Assembly (NCBI GenBank): GCA_016714465.1
Contig: JADKDT010000015.1
Location: 44,030-108,029 of the forward strand
Direction: 5' to 3'
Source: Candidatus Brachythrix odensensis
GTDB taxonomy: Bacteria > Chloroflexota > Anaerolineae > J036 > Brachytrichaceae
Length of the DNA stretch: 64,000 nucleotides
The notes under the pieces were generated by a model. It ran no database searches. It was not told the DNA's origin and saw nothing but the letters and a program-made list of their open reading frames with translations. Position numbers and translations under genes: made by a program. Below, piece after piece: positions 51,439 through 60,409 of this stretch (position 1 is the first letter of the stretch; every line of letters begins with the position of its first letter).

Positions 51439-52866
51439 TCAGACGATCAGACTGTGGACGGCCCGGACTGCGTCCTGGGCCGACTGACCTTTTACAACCA
51501 GGCTGATGCCGCACTCGGATGAGCCCTGCGCGATGGCGATGATATTGATGCCGCGATCACCCAGGGCCGAGAATACCCGTCCGCTTACGCCAGGCGTCTC
51601 GGCAATTCCAGAACCAACAGCGGTAACGATGGCGGCGTCATCGAGCACGGTGACGGCGTCAATATCCCGGCTGAAGATTTCGCGGGCGAACTCGCGGTCA
51701 AGTTCAGGCTTTACCCGCTCGATGCTGTCCTTCGGCACAACCAGGCAGATGTTTTGCTCGGCCGAAGCCTGGGAGAACATGTAGACGCTGGTGCCGGTGC
51801 GGGCGACAGCGGTAAAGGTGCGACCGGCGATGCCCGCCACACCCTGCATGCCGCGCCCGGTCACGGTGATTACCGCGACATCGGCAATCGCGCTGACCGA
51901 CTTGACGGGCTTGCCGCCGCGAGCCGCGCCATAGACGATCAAGGTGCCGGGATGGGATGGGTTGAAGGTGTTCTTCACCCTCAGCGGAATCCGTTTCTCG
52001 ACCAGGGGCAGGATTGTGAGCGGGTGGAGCACCTGCGCGCCAAAGAACGCCATTTCCGACATCTCCGTCGCGCTCAGGATATCGATGGTTCGCGCGTCAG
52101 ACGCGATGCGCGGGTCGGTGGTCAGCACGCCGTCTACGTCGCTGAAGTTGTGGACCTCGGTCGCATCCAGCGCGTCAGCGACCAGACTGGCGCTGAAGTC
52201 GCTCCCGCCCCGGCCAAGCGTGGTCGGCACGCCCTTGAGCGTCGCGCCAACATAGCCGGTGACGACCGGCACGATTCGACGTTCGAGCAATGGCTGCAGG
52301 CGCGCCCGTGTGCGCTCGCGAGTCATGTCCATCAACGGTGCCGCGTTCTGATGGGCGGTATTGGTGACGATGATTTCGGTCGCGTCAATGCTCTCGGCCA
52401 TGACCCCCGCGCTGCGAATGACACCGGCCAAAACGCGAGCGGCCATCCGTTCACCAAGACCCGCGATGGCATCCATGGCGCGCGGTGTGGCCTCGCCAAG
52501 CACGCGCACGCTGGCGCACAGCATTTCGAATCCGTCGAGGAACTTGTCGATCTCATCGCCGATCGCGCGCCGTTCATCGACGCTCGTAATTCCGGCATCG
52601 ATTGCGGCGTGGTGTTTGTCGGAGAGTTCACGCCGAGCACGCCGATAGGTCTCGTCCTCACCGGCCGCCGCCGCCCGCGCCGCGTTCAGGAGCGCATCCG
52701 TGACCTTGACATGGTCCTTGGGATTTGGCGAGCGACCCATCGCCGAAGTGACGACAACAACCTCGTCCCAATGCGCGACCGCGTCGCGGGTGATGCGGGC
52801 TACCTGGCGCATTGCCGTCGCATCGCCCACCGAAGTGCCGCCGAATTTCATTACCAATAGAGACAT
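51439..52866 (-). CDS. lysC: Aspartate kinase
   Basis: A 475-residue enzyme with the amino-acid kinase fold (LVMKFGGTSVGDATAM, GLGERMAARVLAG, TLGRGGSDFSASLVA, FSDVDGVLTTDPRI) and two C-terminal ACT domains (VITVTGRGMQGVAGIAGRTF and VGSGIAETPGVSGRVFSALGDRGINI). The ACT domains give feedback control by lysine or threonine. It phosphorylates aspartate, the first step to lysine, threonine and methionine. The start at 52866 (MSLLVMKFGG) is preceded by TATAAT ten bases upstream. Longer in-frame starts would cross that box. Confidence 0.95.
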   Translation of the reverse strand: MSLLVMKFGGTSVGDATAMRQVARITRDAVAHWDEVVVVTSAMGRSPNPKDHVKVTDALLNAARAAAAGEDETYRRARRELSDKHHAAIDAGITSVDERRAIGDEIDKFLDGFEMLCASVRVLGEATPRAMDAIAGLGERMAARVLAGVIRSAGVMAESIDATEIIVTNTAHQNAAPLMDMTRERTRARLQPLLERRIVPVVTGYVGATLKGVPTTLGRGGSDFSASLVADALDATEVHNFSDVDGVLTTDPRIASDARTIDILSATEMSEMAFFGAQVLHPLTILPLVEKRIPLRVKNTFNPSHPGTLIVYGAARGGKPVKSVSAIADVAVITVTGRGMQGVAGIAGRTFTAVARTGTSVYMFSQASAEQNICLVVPKDSIERVKPELDREFAREIFSRDIDAVTVLDDAAIVTAVGSGIAETPGVSGRVFSALGDRGINIIAIAQGSSECGISLVVKGQSAQDAVRAVHSLIV

Positions 52867-52876
52867 GAGGGAAGAC

Positions 52877-52882
52877 ATTATA
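52877..52882 (-). promoter_or_regulatory. -10 box TATAAT for lysC
   Basis: A consensus TATAAT on the minus strand ends ten bases before the lysC ATG. The predicted leader is only a few bases long. Confidence 0.55.
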
Positions 52883-52913
52883 CGGGCGCATCGGGCGCCA
52901 AACAAGGATGTGT

Positions 52914-52957
52914 TGGGAGAGACACGCCCGAGGCTCGGCGCGGGCGTATCTCTCCCA
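52914..52957. repeat. Imperfect hairpin in a divergent promoter region
   Basis: An about 17-base stem (TGGGAGAGACACGCCCG against CGGGCGTATCTCTCCCA) with one mismatch and a ten-base GC loop. It lies between the divergent lysC and MFS promoters, so it cannot be a terminator for either gene. It may be an operator or a worn copy of the palindrome family. Confidence 0.55.
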
Positions 52958-52985
52958 GCGCAAGACCTGGTCGATGATGGTTGGG

Positions 52986-52991
52986 TATGAT
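52986..52991 (+). promoter_or_regulatory. -10 box TATGAT for the MFS gene
   Basis: TATGAT ends eight bases before the ATG at 53000. The gap (CCGCCCCC) contains no ribosome site. Confidence 0.5.
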
Positions 52992-52999
52992 CCGCCCCC

Positions 53000-54241
53000 A
53001 TGCGACTGGAGGCCTACAAAACATACCTGCTTTTATCGGGCGCCACTTCCCTGTGTCTGAGCTTTATTTTTACGGCCAGCAACGTCTACCAGGTGACCGT
53101 CGTGGGGCTGACGCCGCTTCAGCTTGTGCTGGTCGGGACACTGCTCGAGTTTGTTGCATTTACCTTTGAGATTCCAACGGGCGTCGTGGCCGACGTCTAT
53201 AGCCGGCGTCTGAGCGCGTTATCCTCAGTTGCCTCCTCATTGGCGCAGGGTTCATCCTGAGGGCAGCGTGCCGACTTTTGCCGCTGTCTTGCTCGCCCAG
53301 GTGCTCTGGGGAATTGGGGCCACCTTCGAGAGCGGGCATTGGACGCCTGGGTGGCGGACGAGTTGGGAGAGACGCGCGCCGCGCATGCGTTTCTGCGCGC
53401 GTCTCAGGTTGATAGCGTCATGACCGTCGCGGGGATTGCGGCCGGGGCGGTCGTGGGAGGAGTCGCCGGCCCAGCCACGCCGGTGTGGCTGGGCGGACTT
53501 GGCATGATTATGCTCGGCCTGGCGCTTGCTGTCATCATGCCCGAACGCGGGTTCAAGCCGCGCCCGCGCGAAGAACGCAATAGTTGGCACGCGATGGTCC
53601 GCACCGTCCGCGACGGCGTGCGCATTGTTCGCGCAAAACCCGTGCTGGGCGGCCTCATCGGAGCCGGTTTTGTACACGGCGCTTTTAGCGAGGGGTTTGA
53701 TCGGCTATGGACGCCGCTCGCGCTTTCAGTGGCACTGCCCTCATTTCTGGTGGCTCCGCCCATCGTCTGGCTCGCTGGGTTGCGCATCGTTGCGACATTG
53801 CTGCAACTGCCCATCGCCGAGTTCGTGCGCCGCCGTGTCAAGCTGGATGTTGATGCGAGTGTCTCGCGCGCGCTGGTGTTCGCTACGGTGCCAATCATCC
53901 TCGGACTGGTCGGTCTGGCCCTGGCGCCAGACTTCCTCTGGATTGGCCTGGCCTATGTCCTTGCGGCGAGCGCCAGACGCGCGATCGGGCCGATCCTGCA
54001 GGCCTGGAAAAACCGTCAGATTCGAGGCGAGGATGCCCAGGCTCGGGCTACCGTGCTGTCGATGTACGGCCAGGTCGATGCCGTTGGCCAGATCGCGGGG
54101 GGACCTGCCGTCGGGGCGATCGCGAATCTCTCCCTTCGTCTGGCGATGCTAACGTCCGCAGCAATTCTGGCGCCCGCGCTGCTCCTGTACCGGCGGGCAG
54201 GCCGGTCCGTTTCGCCTGTCGAATCGCCGTCGGAGGGCTGA
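53000..54241 (+). pseudogene. Major facilitator superfamily transporter, split by three indels
   Basis: A 12-helix carrier of about 410 residues. Helices 1-2 and the MFS signature-like loop FEIPTGVVADVYSRR are in the first frame. SCLLIGAGFIL follows in a second, SVPTFAAVLLAQVLWGIGATFESG in a third, and LDAWVADELGETRAAHAFLRASQ to the end in the last. Breaks lie near 53212-53221, 53256-53263 and the G-run 53334-53336; each can be repaired by one base. The substrate is unknown, though the family resembles drug and sugar efflux carriers. The stop overlaps the methyltransferase start (TGATG). Confidence 0.82.
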
Positions 54242-54801
54242 TGGCGCGCGCAAAGAAGCTGATCCCATCGCCGCCGCCCCAGAGTGTCAGGAGCGGCTAT
54301 GTTGATCTGGGCGTGGATGGCTACTATCGCACCCATGCCGCCGACTATCGCAATCCGCATGAGCCGGAGATCGGAAACTGTCTCGCAGTTTTCGTCCAAC
54401 GGAGAATGCCGGACCTATCTTATGTTCTGGACCTGGCCTGTGGTAGCGGCGAAGCCACTCTCGCGTTGCGCGCTTTGGGCGCCGAGCGGCTGGACGGCAT
54501 GGATCCCTTTACGGAATAGCCTACGCGGCGCGAACGGGGCAGCCGGCCGAGGCGATCTCTCGAGATGATCGCCGGCGGCGCGTTGACCGGCCGGCGCTGG
54601 TCGCTGATCGTGTGCAGTTTCGCGCTGCACCTGTTGCCGGCTTCGCGCCTGGCCGGCACACTGACCCAACTTGCGTTGTGCGCGCCTGAACTGTGGGTGA
54701 TCACCCCCCACAAGCGCCCGGACGTTCGGCCGGCATGGGGTTGGCGACTGATCGACGAGATTGTGGTCGATCGGGTGCGGGGCAGGGCGTATCAAAGCTA
54801 A
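54241..54801 (+). pseudogene. SAM-dependent methyltransferase, split by two indels
   Basis: A small class I methyltransferase of about 186 residues. The SAM motif is YVLDLACGSGEATLALRALG in the first frame, ending DGMDPFT. The second frame gives IAYAARTGQPAEAIS. The third gives EMIAGGALTGRRWSLIVCSFALHLLP to the end. Breaks at the GG 54513-54514 and near 54557-54561 account for the shifts. The IVCSFALHLL block is motif IV/post-IV. Substrate unknown. It is coupled to the MFS gene by overlapping stop and start. Confidence 0.78.
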
Positions 54802-54806
54802 TCACT

Positions 54807-54847
54807 GGAGGCGACCGGCCCTGGCGGAGCCGGGCTGGGTTGCCTCC
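54807..54847. repeat. Imperfect palindrome between convergent genes
   Basis: GGAGGC arms enclose a partly matched stem with centre CCCTGGC-GGA-GCCGGG. Three or four mismatches distinguish it from the perfect members of the family, so it looks like a decayed copy or a precursor. It sits between the methyltransferase and uvrC stop codons. Confidence 0.65.
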
Positions 54848-54851
54848 ACAA

Positions 54852-56729
54852 TCACCCGCCCAAAGCGGACTTGACAGCCTGCGCGACGTCCAGCGGAACG
54901 ATTTTGGCGATCTGCTCGATCGTGGCCTGGCGCAGCCCATCAATCGAGCCGTGGGCCTTAAGCAAGCGCCGGCGGCGGGCCGGGCCCACGCCAGGGATGG
55001 CGTCAAGCTGCGAGGCCAACCCAATCTTGTTGCGCTGAGCACGGTGCCCAGTGATGCCGTATCGATGCGCTTCATCCCGCACCCGCTGCAAGAGATAGAG
55101 CGCTTGTGACTGGCGGGGGAGCAGGATCGGGTCGCCGGTCGCGGGCTTGAAGACTTCCTCCTCGCGCTTGGCCAGCGAAATGACGGGAACCACGTGGAGC
55201 AGGTCGTAGGCCTTAAGGACGTCGACTGCGACACCGAGCTGGCCCTTGCCGCCATCGATGACGAGCAGGTCGGGCAGAACGCTAAACGAGGCATCTATCT
55301 TGGCGGCCTTCTTGCCCGGATCGACGCCTGACTTCTCTTCCGACGCGCGGTCCTTCCAGCGCTGGAAACGCCGACTGAGGGCCTGGCGCATGGACTCAAA
55401 GTCGTTCGGGCCCTGGATGTCCTTGATGTTGAACTTGCGATAGTCGGCTTTGCGCGGTTGGCCATGGGCAAAGACGACCATCGCCCCGATCATGGCCGTG
55501 CCCTGGGTATTGCTGATATCGAAGCACTCAATGCGGGTCGGTAGGCGGGGCAAGTCGAGTGCGTCCTGGAGTTCCTTCAGGGTCGATTCCTGGCGATGCG
55601 TGTCAGCATCCCATTGGGCCTTGAGGGCGGTCAGCGTTTCGCCCGCGTTTTGGCGGGCGAGATCAAGCAAGTCCTGGTCGTTTTGATCGCGGGCCAGGCT
55701 CACTCGAACGGCGCTGCCGCGACGCTGACCGAGCCAGTTCTCGATGATGTTGGCTTCTTCGATCTGGGCCGGCAGCAGGACATCGGGCGGCACGTGGGCA
55801 GCCTCGCCATAGAACTGGGTGAGGAAGGAGTTGAGGATCGTCGGATCATCCTCACCCTCGGCCCCATCCAGGACAAAATACTCCTGGCCCAGCAGCTTTC
55901 CACCGCGAATAAACAGGACCTCGACACAGGTGTCGCCCTCGTCGCGGGCAAAGGCGATGACATCCTGGTCCTTCATGCTGCCGTTGACGATGCGCTGCTT
56001 TTCGGTGACGTGCCGGACTGCCTTTAGCTGATCGCGGTATCCGGCGGCGCGCTCAAACTGCAGCGCGGTCGCGGCTCTGTTCATCCGGTCCTCAAGATCA
56101 ATGATGACGCCATCCGAGCGCCCGTCCAGAAAATCGCACAGGCGCTGAAGAGTGGCCCGATATTCGGCCCGGCTGATCGCGCCGATGCACGGACCGCTGC
56201 ACAACTTGATGTCGTGATAGATGCAGGCCCGTTTGTCGAGCCCGGTGATCTCCCGATCGCAATTCAGAAAGGGAAACATCCGCCGCAACGTGTCGCGGGT
56301 GCGGTAGACCGCGTCGGCATTTGTGAACGGCCCATAGTAGCGCGCGCCGTCCTTGTCCATCCGGCGGGTCACGACCACCGTTGGAAAGGCCTCCTGCCAG
56401 GTGACTTTGAGATACGGGTAGCGCTTGTCGTCCTTAAGCCGGATGTTGTAGCGCGGCTTGTAGCGCTTGATGAGCTCGGCTTCCTGGATAAGCGCTTCGA
56501 GCTCGCTGCCGCGCACAACAAACTCAATCCGAGCGATGTCGCGAACCAGCCGGCCGGTCTTGGGGTACTGAATCCAACTGGCGGGATTGAAGTAGGAGCG
56601 CACCCGGTTGCGCAGGTTGACGGCCTTGCCGACATAGATCACATCGCCCTGGGCGTTGTAGTACAGATAGCAGCCCGGCGTTGTGGGCAGGGTGCGGACG
56701 ATGGGATCGAGGTGTTCTGGGATCGACAT
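54852..56729 (-). CDS. uvrC: Excinuclease ABC subunit C
   Basis: A 625-residue nuclease. The N-terminal GIY-YIG domain has TTPGCYLYYNAQGDVIYVGKA. A UvrB-binding UVR segment (LQRLCDFLDGRSDGVIIDLEDRMNRAATALQFERAAGYRDQL) is at about 195-240. The RNase H-like C-terminal nuclease has RIECFDISNTQGT and LLVIDGGKGQL. A helix-hairpin-helix pair (LDAIPGVGPARRRRLLKAHG) ends the protein. It makes both cuts at DNA lesions with UvrB. A GAAC-N4-GTTC palindrome lies between its -10 box and start codon. Confidence 0.97.
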   Translation of the reverse strand: MSIPEHLDPIVRTLPTTPGCYLYYNAQGDVIYVGKAVNLRNRVRSYFNPASWIQYPKTGRLVRDIARIEFVVRGSELEALIQEAELIKRYKPRYNIRLKDDKRYPYLKVTWQEAFPTVVVTRRMDKDGARYYGPFTNADAVYRTRDTLRRMFPFLNCDREITGLDKRACIYHDIKLCSGPCIGAISRAEYRATLQRLCDFLDGRSDGVIIDLEDRMNRAATALQFERAAGYRDQLKAVRHVTEKQRIVNGSMKDQDVIAFARDEGDTCVEVLFIRGGKLLGQEYFVLDGAEGEDDPTILNSFLTQFYGEAAHVPPDVLLPAQIEEANIIENWLGQRRGSAVRVSLARDQNDQDLLDLARQNAGETLTALKAQWDADTHRQESTLKELQDALDLPRLPTRIECFDISNTQGTAMIGAMVVFAHGQPRKADYRKFNIKDIQGPNDFESMRQALSRRFQRWKDRASEEKSGVDPGKKAAKIDASFSVLPDLLVIDGGKGQLGVAVDVLKAYDLLHVVPVISLAKREEEVFKPATGDPILLPRQSQALYLLQRVRDEAHRYGITGHRAQRNKIGLASQLDAIPGVGPARRRRLLKAHGSIDGLRQATIEQIAKIVPLDVAQAVKSALGG

Positions 56730-56731
56730 GT

Positions 56732-56752
56732 AGAACGAATGTTCGTATTGTA
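56732..56752 (-). promoter_or_regulatory. uvrC promoter with a LexA-type SOS operator
   Basis: On the minus strand a TACAAT -10 box (56747-56752) is followed by CGAACATTCGTTCT (56732-56745). This matches the Gram-positive LexA operator pattern CGAAC-N4-GTTC. The operator covers the expected transcription start and ends three bases before the uvrC ATG, a good position for repression. Confidence 0.7.
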
Positions 56753-56804
56753 GCTGGACGCGAGGCAGGCTGCGCTGTGGCGATATTCGGAATTGATGAG
56801 TGGC

Positions 56805-58341
56805 CTAGCCAAAGGCGAGCGATGCGGAGAACCGCGTCATGAAGTTCTGGCTGGCATCGAGATTGATGTGCTCGGCGCGGTGGGCGAGCGCCTCGGCCCG
56901 GGCAAATCCGGCATCGCTGAGAAACAGAGCAGCGCCCAGACCCGCGCCGTTCGCACTGCTTTCGACAATGGTCGGACTGACCTGCGGCAACATCCCGAGC
57001 TTAAGCGCATCATGCGGGTCGACCTGTCCACCAAAAGATCCGGTCAGGATGACGCGGTCCAGGTCACCGGTCGAGAGCGATAGCGTTTCGAGCAGGATGT
57101 CAGTGGCCGCTCGGATGGCGCCCTTGGCCTTTTGAAGATCGCGCACATCCCACTGAGTCAAGGCGATCCTGTCGCTGAGCTGGACGCGGCGGTTTTGCAC
57201 GAGTGGATGCTCATGACGCAGGCGCCCGCTTGCCTCGATGGCTCCGGCCTCCCGCAGCGTTCGGACCGCGCTCAAGAGGCCCGTTCCGGCCAGCCCAATG
57301 GCTTCGCCGCCGCCAATGGTTTCGAGCAAGAACGTGCGCCCTGAAAGTGCGACCCGGGTTACCGCGCCCTCCACCGCCCGGCTGCCGCACGAGATGTTGA
57401 CACCTTCGAAAGCGGGACCTGCCGCGGTGGAGGTGGTGATGATGCGTTGGCCATCGGTCAACATGACTTCGCCGTTGGTCCCCAGGTCGATCGCGAGGGT
57501 CGGCAGGATCGCCTTGTCGAAGTCGAAGCAGGCCAAACAGGCCAGGGCATCCGATCCCACGAAGCCGCCGATCAACGGCGGCAGGCTGATCCGCGCTTCG
57601 GCCGGGAAGATACCCTCCAGAATGTGCGGGGCGGACGAGATCGCTTCACGGCTGTGCGGCTCGAAGGGGAGGGTCGCCAGGCTCTCGATGGGAAGGCCGA
57701 GAAGCAAGTGGTGCATGGCGGGATTTCCGACCACGCACACCCGTTGAATACGGCGCAGCGCGGCGCGCGGCAGCTCCAAAGCCTGGACGGCCTGGTTAAT
57801 CGACGCAACGGCCAGGCGGCGCAACCGGTGCTGATCTTGCGCGCATCCCCTGGGCCGCGGCCAGGCGCGAGATCACATCGGCGCCATAGACGCCCTGTTG
57901 ATTGAGGCTGGCGGCCCCGGCGCAGACTTCGCCTGTGTCTAGAAGAGTGAGGAAGGCGGCCACGGTGGTGGAGCCCAGGTCAATTGCCATCCCCAATGGC
58001 GCGTTGGGTTGGGTTTTGTAAGCGTCGCTCGCGTGGAAGGCCTTTGCCGAGTTCACCGCGAGGGGCGCAAGCACCACCACCGCGTCAGTTGCGACGCGCG
58101 CGCAACAGGCCAGGCGGTTGTTTAGCGCCAGTTCTTCAGGGGTCAGGTGCTGTCGCTCAACTTCTCCAGGCGCTGCGATCCCGGCCTCAACCAGGACCCG
58201 GCATTTGCCGCAGGTGCCCCGCCCAGCACAGGGTTGCTCCAGCGGCAGGCCGCTTTGGGCGATCGCGCCGCCGAGCAGCGCCCCCGCCGCAACGGAAACC
58301 GTTCGGGTTGTATTGCCGGAGATAACGGTCAGGGTTGGCAT
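56805..58341 (-). pseudogene. RACo-type reductive activator of corrinoid proteins, split by a frameshift
   Basis: A protein of about 510 residues. The first 95 residues form a [2Fe-2S] ferredoxin (PCAGRGTCGKCRVLVEAG, then NRLACCARV). An ASKHA ATPase-like domain follows (GMAIDLGSTTVAAFLTLL, VVGNPAMHHLLLGL, LAIDLGTNGEVMLTDG, ILTGSFGGQVDPHDALKLG). The frame changes near 57840-57845 within a GC repeat. RACo proteins use ATP to reduce inactive Co(II) corrinoid proteins back to Co(I). This one closes an operon of corrinoid-dependent methyl transfer, which supports that role. Confidence 0.85.
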
Positions 58342-58361
58342 GTCTCGTGCGTGGACCTTTC

Positions 58362-59099
58362 TCAGGACTGGAACATCGATTGGTGGACGGTCCCACCCGG
58401 CGGAATGATTAGGAAGTCACTCTCCGCGATGTTTGCGTCGCTGTCGCCTGCCCCCGTGATGACCGGCAGTGCGGCCAACAGACGGCGCATGTAGTCACCG
58501 GTTCCGAGCCTCTCCTCGTAGCGCAGTCCCCAGCGCGCGCAGTACTCGGCAATTTCCAGAGCCTTCGGCCGAACTGCTTCCAGCTCGCGCGCGTCTTGCC
58601 CAACCAGGATCAGCCGCCGGTAATGCTGATACTGCGTGTCCATTAGCCAGGCCGCAGTCTCGCTGCCGTGTCTTTGCTCAAGGGTGCGCCATTCGTCGAG
58701 CGGGTTCTTGCCGCTGTTGATCCATCCGGGCGACAGGAAGTAGCTGCCCGGATCTTGCGCCATCTGCTTCTCGTAAGCCGCGCGCGAACCCAGCAGGAGA
58801 GCGATGCAGTCGTGGCTGCGCGGGATCACAAGGGTGTTTTCTCCCGCACGCACACCGTGCAGGCCATTGCCGCACAGCCCGTAGGCGAGGGCGACCACGC
58901 TGGGCTCCCAAAGCCGGTCGATGGCGCTCTGAATGGCGTGCCGCAGGTGCGCCGGACGCGCATGCAAGCCTTCATCAAGGAACGTGACGCTGATTGCATA
59001 ATCGTTGGGCAGATTTGCCTGCAGCCATGCCCTAAAGACCGGGCAGGCCAGCATCACGACGGGTCGCATCGTTTTCGGTGAATCGACGCGGCGCATCAT
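58362..59099 (-). CDS. DUF1638 protein
   Basis: A 245-residue soluble protein of the DUF1638 family, recognised by VVMLACPVFRAWL, VALAYGLCGNGLHGV, ENTLVIPRSHDCIALLLGS, YFLSPGWINSGKNPL and LILVGQDARELE. Conserved Cys and His residues (CGNG, SHDC) suggest metal or corrinoid contact. DUF1638 genes are often found with corrinoid methyltransferases, as here, but the biochemical role is not established. Start choices are 59099 or 59096 (MMRRVDSPKT) and 59069 (MRPVVMLAC); none has a strong ribosome site. Upstream in-frame sequence is repeat DNA and not coding. Confidence 0.82.
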   Translation of the reverse strand: MMRRVDSPKTMRPVVMLACPVFRAWLQANLPNDYAISVTFLDEGLHARPAHLRHAIQSAIDRLWEPSVVALAYGLCGNGLHGVRAGENTLVIPRSHDCIALLLGSRAAYEKQMAQDPGSYFLSPGWINSGKNPLDEWRTLEQRHGSETAAWLMDTQYQHYRRLILVGQDARELEAVRPKALEIAEYCARWGLRYEERLGTGDYMRRLLAALPVITGAGDSDANIAESDFLIIPPGGTVHQSMFQS

Positions 59100-59254
59100 C
59101 GTGCTCTTGATTCCGTGTTGTCTGCCAAAGTTTCGGGGCGCGCCACGGCGGACAACACGCGTGCGCGCCTGGTTTGCGCTGGCGGCGCGAACATTGGCCG
59201 CGGTCGCACGGGCAAAATGTGAAGTTTCCTCATATATAGGTCTGCGTTCACCGC

Positions 59255-59341
59255 TCGGCCCTGAAGGGGCCGAATGAGATAGCCCAGGGCGAAGCCCTGG
59301 GAAACCGATACCTGCCCGATGCCAGCCCTGAAAGGGCGGCA
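59255..59341 (+). repeat. Intergenic repeat copy 1 (GGCCCTGAAGGGGCC hairpin plus AGCCCAGGGC module)
   Basis: An about 87-base unit with hairpin GGCCCTGAAGGGGCC, then AGATAGCCCAGGGCGAAGCC, then a second hairpin GCCCTGAAAGGGC. A second copy in inverse orientation lies at 59396-59483. Units of this style recur in the intergenic DNA of many bacterial genomes. They look like non-autonomous palindromic elements. Confidence 0.65.
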
Positions 59342-59395
59342 TGGCACACGAGGACTCTCGACCAGCCAGGTCCGGCCAATGAACCGATCCGAAGT

Positions 59396-59483
59396 TCGCC
59401 CCTTCAGGGGTCATCCTGTATCTGGTGGCGCGACCGAGGGCCTTGCCCTGGGCTATCTCCTGTGGCCCATTCAGGGCCAGGTA
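59396..59483 (-). repeat. Intergenic repeat copy 2, inverted
   Basis: Read on the minus strand this copy gives GGCCCTGAATGGGCC, then AGATAGCCCAGGGCAAGGCC and a CCCCTGAAGGGG hairpin, in the same order as copy 1. The pair sits inside the methyl-transfer operon, between the MeTr and DUF1638 genes, and fills most of a 438-base non-coding gap. Confidence 0.65.
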
Positions 59484-59537
59484 CCGGCATCGTGTCGCCA
59501 ACGGATTGATTACGGCCACGATTTCTGGCAATTCTTC

Positions 59538-60404
59538 CTAGGCTGCCGCCGCAGCTTTCTGGCGGGCGCGGAATGCCTTGATCCAGCGCATGGAGTATGA
59601 ATCATTGCCCATCAGGAGATCGCAGGCCTGGAGCGTGGTCTGGATTTCCGCAACGGTCGGGTCGGTGATGGCCGATGTTAACCCGCGCGAAATCGCGAGC
59701 GCCAGGAACGCGGCGTTTACGATCTTTCGATCCGGCAGTCCGAACGAGACATTGCTGGCGCCCAGGCACATATTGACGCCCAGCTCGGTATGGATCAACG
59801 CGATGGATTCCAGGGTGATCCGCCCGGCCTGGTCATCGGCGCTGACGACAAGCGCAAGCGGATCGATCAGGATGTCCTCGACCCTGATGCCGAAGTCGCC
59901 CGCGCGCTTGAGCAGGTGTTCGGCCGTCCTCAGGCGCTCCAGGGCGGTGGCCGGCACACCCTTGTCATTGGTCAGCACGCCGATGACGGCCGCGCCATGT
60001 TGTCGGGCCAGCGGAAAGATGACGTCCATCATTTTCCCCTCGGCCGTTGTCGAGTTGATTAACGCCTTGCCGGGGTAGACCGACAGGGCCGCCGCCAGCG
60101 CATCCGGGTCGGCGCTGTCAAAGCAAAGCGGCGCCTTGGTGACTTCCAAGACGGCCAGCGTTGCGCCGCGCAGCAGGGCGGGCTCGTCGCCACCGGGCAC
60201 ACCGGCGTTGACATCCAGGACATGGGCGCCCGCCTTCACCTGGGCGCGGGCCTCGTCCTGCGCGAGGCTGAAGTCGCCATTGGCCATGCTCTCGGCCAGT
60301 TTCTTGCGGCGGGTGGGGTTGATTCGCTCGCCAATGATGACAAACGGATGCTGTGGCCCGATGAAGATCGTCCGGTCGTTCAGCGCGAGCGTTGTCTCCA
60401 TCAC
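59538..60404 (-). CDS. Methyltetrahydrofolate:corrinoid methyltransferase-like (pterin-binding) protein
   Basis: A 288-residue TIM-barrel pterin-binding enzyme (DHPS/MeTr superfamily). It starts with FVIIGERINPTRRKKLAESM and continues with GAHVLDVNAGVPGGDEPAL, APLCFDSADPDALAAAL, KALINSTTAEGKMMDV and LGASNVSFGLPDRKIVNAAFL. It would pass a methyl group between the corrinoid protein and tetrahydrofolate. The gene lies five bases after the corrinoid protein gene. The direction of transfer in the cell cannot be told. Confidence 0.9.
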   Translation of the reverse strand: MMETTLALNDRTIFIGPQHPFVIIGERINPTRRKKLAESMANGDFSLAQDEARAQVKAGAHVLDVNAGVPGGDEPALLRGATLAVLEVTKAPLCFDSADPDALAAALSVYPGKALINSTTAEGKMMDVIFPLARQHGAAVIGVLTNDKGVPATALERLRTAEHLLKRAGDFGIRVEDILIDPLALVVSADDQAGRITLESIALIHTELGVNMCLGASNVSFGLPDRKIVNAAFLALAISRGLTSAITDPTVAEIQTTLQACDLLMGNDSYSMRWIKAFRARQKAAAAA

Positions 60405-60409
60405 CGGCC

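Noticed and set aside
51754..52860. 368-codon plus-strand frame opposite lysC
   Set aside because: Antisense of aspartate kinase with all motifs intact.
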